From the NCBI GenBank assembly GCA_012798185.1, contig JAAZNS010000181.1, positions 1-15,067 on the forward strand: a stretch of 15,067 nucleotides of DNA, given 5' to 3'. Positions 13,990 to 15,067 of this stretch are shown piece after piece. This DNA is from Chloroflexota bacterium (GTDB lineage Bacteria > Chloroflexota > Anaerolineae > Anaerolineales > UBA4823). The notes beneath the pieces are model-generated. The model worked only from the letters and a program-made list of their open reading frames with translations. It searched no databases and was not told the DNA's origin. The position numbers were made by a program, and so were the translations under genes. Positions within the stretch are counted from its first letter, which is position 1. Each line of letters begins with the position of its first letter.

Positions 13990-13997
13990 AAGGGAGG
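13990..13997 (+). promoter_or_regulatory. Ribosome binding site that fixes the pepF start
   Basis: AAGGGAGG, one of the strongest Shine-Dalgarno sequences in the window, five bases from the ATG at 14003. It contrasts with gatC and gatA just upstream, which lack one. Confidence 0.6.
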
Positions 13998-14002
13998 GGT
14001 CT

Positions 14003-15067
14003 ATGTCTTCTGTACAAACAAAAACCGCATTGCAGAACATGCAATGGCAATGGGGGCAAATCAAACCCTATTTTCAGGAATTACTTTCCTGGAATCTCAC
14101 CAGCGCTACCGTAGTTGAATGGCTGGCTGGTTGGACGCGCCTGAAGGAATTTTTGAATGAAACTTATTGGCGCTTGTATGTTGCCATTACGGTAGATACT
14201 TCCGACCAAATAGCCCAAGAACAATATCATATATTTCTTGATGAAACTTTTCCACTGGCGCAATCAGCGGATTATCGGTTGAAACGTAAACTGCTCGAAA
14301 GCGGCGTGATCCCAATGGGGCTGGATGTCCCATTGCGGAATGTGCGCGCTGAAGTTGAACTGCATAGCGAAGCAAATATCCCTCTGCTGGCAGAAGAGAT
14401 CAAGTTGTCAGCCATTTACGACCAGATCATCGGCGCGCAAACTGTGCATTGGCAGGGGAAAGAACTCACCCTTACCCAGCTTTTTCTCTTACAGCAAAGT
14501 CAAGACCGGGCAGTGCGGGAAGAAGCCTGGCGCGCAGCAGCAGCACGCCAATTAGCCGACCGGGAAGCAATTAACGAATTATGGGTTAAGTTAATGGAAG
14601 TGCGCGGCAAGCTGGCTGCTAACCTTAAACTTCCCGATTACCGCGCTTACCGCTGGAAACAATTGCTGCGTCATGATTTCACGCCTCAGGACTGCTACCA
14701 TTTTCACCGTTCTATCGCCAATGTGGCTGTACCGGCTGCCTGGCGCATTGATGAGAAGCGCCGCCGCCAGCTTGGCTTGGATTCGCTGCGCCCTTGGGAT
14801 CTAGAGGTGGATCCTTTGAACCGTCCACCCTTGCGTCCTTTCCGCACCACCGCTGAGCTTGTAGAAAAAACCACCCGCGTTTTCGAGTTCATCGACCCTC
14901 AGCTGGCGAGTTATTTTAAGATCATGCAGCAGGAAGGACTGCTGGATTTAGAGAACCGCAAAAATAAAGCACCCGGTGGTTATTGCACCGAATTTCAAAC
15001 TGTGCGCCGCCCATTCATTTTTATGAATTGCGTCGGTATCCACGACGATGTATTAACCCTGCTTCAC
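14003..15067 (+). CDS. pepF: Oligoendopeptidase F, M3 family (3' end cut by window edge)
   Basis: 355 codons are present and the frame is open at the right edge, so about 60% of a typical M3 oligoendopeptidase is visible. The N-terminal region is helical and charged, as in PepF. The diagnostic part is near the end: GLLDLENRKNKAPGGYC, then RPFIFMNCVGIHDDVLTLLH. In the family this runs directly into the zinc motif H-E-x-x-H, and the window stops at its first histidine, so the other catalytic residues are not seen. The enzyme would cleave short peptides in the cytoplasm. The start ATG at 14003 has a strong ribosome site (AAGGGAGG, 13990-13997) six bases before it. A shorter overlapping frame from 13927 is in another register and is not accepted. 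It may be cotranscribed with gatCA. Confidence 0.92.
   Translation, partial: MSSVQTKTALQNMQWQWGQIKPYFQELLSWNLTSATVVEWLAGWTRLKEFLNETYWRLYVAITVDTSDQIAQEQYHIFLDETFPLAQSADYRLKRKLLESGVIPMGLDVPLRNVRAEVELHSEANIPLLAEEIKLSAIYDQIIGAQTVHWQGKELTLTQLFLLQQSQDRAVREEAWRAAAARQLADREAINELWVKLMEVRGKLAANLKLPDYRAYRWKQLLRHDFTPQDCYHFHRSIANVAVPAAWRIDEKRRRQLGLDSLRPWDLEVDPLNRPPLRPFRTTAELVEKTTRVFEFIDPQLASYFKIMQQEGLLDLENRKNKAPGGYCTEFQTVRRPFIFMNCVGIHDDVLTLLH

Noticed and set aside
13927..14118. 63-codon frame before and overlapping pepF
   Set aside because: It is in a different register from pepF, overlaps 116 bp of it, and has no recognisable product; the strong ribosome site at 13990-13997 supports pepF starting at 14003.

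Overview
The window looks like a chromosome segment of a Chloroflexota bacterium, most likely Anaerolineae. This is an inference. It rests on a secreted protein carrying a 'YLP-V' segment just after its signal peptide, as many Anaerolineae exported proteins do; on a dispersed repeat built on TGTCATTCTGAG / GAAGAATCT, common in these genomes; and on the general look of the liv and gat genes. No rRNA or other phylogenetic marker is present.

Layout. (1) 3-539: 3' part of an alpha/beta hydrolase cut by the left edge. (2) 834-2616: an A+T-rich two-gene cassette, a ChrB N-domain-like protein and an MFS transporter. It has a TTGACA-N17-TAATAT promoter and a 34-bp near-perfect palindrome just before the first gene, and looks transferred. 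(3) 3071-8150: a complete branched-chain amino-acid-type ABC importer in the order lipoprotein binding protein, LivH, LivM, LivG, LivF. It follows a strong promoter whose -35 box lies in a 19-bp inverted repeat, and a stable hairpin separates the binding-protein gene from livH. (4) 8151-9125: 975 bp without a convincing intact gene. It holds a fold-back element, traces of a frameshifted minus-strand reading frame, and a promoter followed by a short structured segment that ends in a terminator-like hairpin. (5) 9126-10612: a translationally coupled pair, a D-Ala-D-Ala-ligase-type ATP-grasp enzyme and a GNAT acetyltransferase, substrate unknown. (6) 10641-10884: a cluster of the TGTCATTCTGAG hairpin repeat. 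(7) 11076-11819, minus strand: a secreted two-domain bacterial expansin. (8) 12097-15067: gatC (apparently leaderless), gatA, and the first 355 codons of an M3-family oligoendopeptidase F cut by the right edge.

How the parts fit. LivJ-LivHMGF form one import machine: periplasmic-face lipoprotein, two permeases and two ATPases. GatC and GatA are two of the three subunits of the tRNA-dependent amidotransferase; GatB is not in the window. The amino-acid importer, ATP-grasp/GNAT pair and peptidase all relate to amino acids or peptides, but nothing here proves a shared pathway. The candidates least explained by known families are the ATP-grasp/GNAT pair with its structured upstream segment and the ChrB-like/MFS cassette with its palindrome.
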